Positions 63,418 through 64,000 of a DNA stretch of 64,000 bases are shown piece after piece. The stretch's first letter is position 1, and every line of letters starts with the position of its first letter. The stretch is taken from NCBI RefSeq assembly GCF_001591825.1, contig NZ_BCVQ01000014.1:25458-89457 (forward strand), read 5' to 3'. The position numbers were made by a program, and so were the translations under genes. The notes beneath the pieces are model-generated. The model had not been told where the DNA came from. It made no database searches and saw only the letters and a program-made list of their open reading frames with translations. The DNA comes from Rossellomorea vietnamensis NBRC 101237. Lineage in GTDB: Bacteria > Bacillota > Bacilli > Bacillales > Bacillaceae_B.

Positions 63418-63540
63418 CTTAAGTAAACCTTATTCAATTAACTTTACTATCCTTTCTTACTAATACACATACGTAACATTCATTTAACATTAAATTAATG
63501 GTCTTGCATGGTTTATTAGTTTATTTTCGTTTGCCGCTGA

Positions 63541-63770
63541 TTTTCCCACACGCCCACATGTTACGAAGATAGTTTTCACGGGCTATCTTCTTGCGTACCA
63601 TGATGTTAGCATGCTTCGCTTACATTCTTCATTGGAATCATCTCCTGAAATAAGATTGCGCATTCCCGCATATCCACACATCTTGAAATCAGTTTTCACG
63701 GGCCGATCTCAAAAGCGAGATGTGATGCTGACATGCTTTGCTAACTCACTTCATTGGAATCACGCCTTCC
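63541..63770 (-). repeat. Diverged tandem repeat of about 120 bp with a conserved hairpin
   Basis: Two copies start at 63541 and 63661. Shared blocks are AGTTTTCACGGGC, CATGCTT.GCT and TTCATTGGAATCA. Each has a hairpin around a constant loop TTTTCACGGG: stems GAAGATAG/CTATCTTC in copy 1 and GAAATCAG/CCGATCTC in copy 2. The second stem pairs fully only on the minus strand (two G-U pairs). I give minus strand for that reason. Confidence 0.6.
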
Positions 63771-64000
63771 TTTAAAGATTGTTTTGTGAATCATTTATTA
63801 ATTATATATTAACAAATTATAAAATTAATGCAAATGTTCAGAATAATCAATATAGTGCGATTTTGGGCGGTTTTTGGATTGAAATGGGCGGTTATCTTGG
63901 GTTATCTTATTTTTTCTTGGTTTTTTATTTTTTTTAAAAGCTTAGTAGCTCTGTAAGGAGCATTTATTAAGGCAGAGACCGTTCCTTTTCGCTGCAGGTG
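63771..64000. other. Non-coding AT-rich end of the window
   Basis: No reading frame with a ribosome binding site. It has T-rich runs and a doubled GGGCGGTT (around 63866 and 63887). 63418-63540 is also AT-rich and empty. The next gene must lie beyond the window. Confidence 0.5.

Noticed and set aside
63541..63770. CRISPR array
   Set aside because: Only two diverged copies of about 120 bp; no short identical repeats with spacers and no cas genes.

Overview
The window looks like chromosomal DNA of a spore-forming member of the Bacillaceae. The evidence is a gamma-type small acid-soluble spore protein, an IspA-type intracellular subtilisin, YkuS, YfmM and YfmL relatives, two T-box leaders, CodY-like boxes, strong AGGAGG ribosome binding sites and moderate G+C. 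A Rossellomorea/Bacillus-like genus is my guess from memory of such proteins. I see no phage, transposase, CRISPR, tRNA or rRNA.

Layout. 0-14.5 kb holds mixed housekeeping genes: a truncated XPD/DinG-type helicase, a ferritin-like protein, a SASP, ykuS, ispA, a Cu/Zn superoxide dismutase, an NSS transporter behind a Phe-type T-box, a DAO-family oxidoreductase, the ABC-F protein YfmM, a GntR regulator, a YitT protein, a MarR-MFS pair with a clear operator, and a DUF899-glyoxalase fusion. 14.7-25.7 kb is a phenylacetate degradation operon (paaK-A-B-C-D, EthD, F, G, aldehyde dehydrogenase, H, J), a small unknown gene and a paaX-type regulator. 25.8-30 kb has a nitronate monooxygenase-like enzyme and a TrpXYZ-like ABC importer. 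30.2-36.5 kb is an operon of an FlK-type thioesterase, phenylalanine dehydrogenase and a complete 2-oxoacid dehydrogenase complex (E1alpha, E1beta, E2, E3). 36.7-41.8 kb is a tyrosine/homogentisate operon. 42-54.4 kb is ilvE-ilvD-[T-box]-ilvB-ilvH-ilvC-leuA-leuB-leuC-leuD-ilvA, followed by hom-thrC-thrB (54.6-57.9 kb). 57.9-63.4 kb has a tandem AbrB-like protein, an orphan sensor kinase, YfmL, an amidohydrolase and a GNAT acetyltransferase. The last 630 bp are non-coding and contain a diverged tandem repeat.

How the genes work together. The most interesting reading is a complete catabolic island for aromatic amino acids. L-Phe would be deaminated by phenylalanine dehydrogenase to phenylpyruvate. 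A dedicated 2-oxoacid dehydrogenase complex would turn this directly into phenylacetyl-CoA, which enters the Paa epoxide pathway without passing through free phenylacetate. Tyr would go through a HisC-like aminotransferase, 4-hydroxyphenylpyruvate dioxygenase, homogentisate dioxygenase and fumarylacetoacetase. Four promoter regions (paaK, paaX, ABC importer, thioesterase-PheDH) share an element of the form AACG-N7-AACGTYATA, a candidate PaaX operator. CodY-like boxes sit just upstream of the -35 of three of these promoters and over the -10 of the tyrosine operon. Enzyme functions rest on family recognition; the regulatory wiring is inference from sequence. Expected functions not encoded here are PaaE, an oxepin-CoA hydrolase domain and maleylacetoacetate isomerase.
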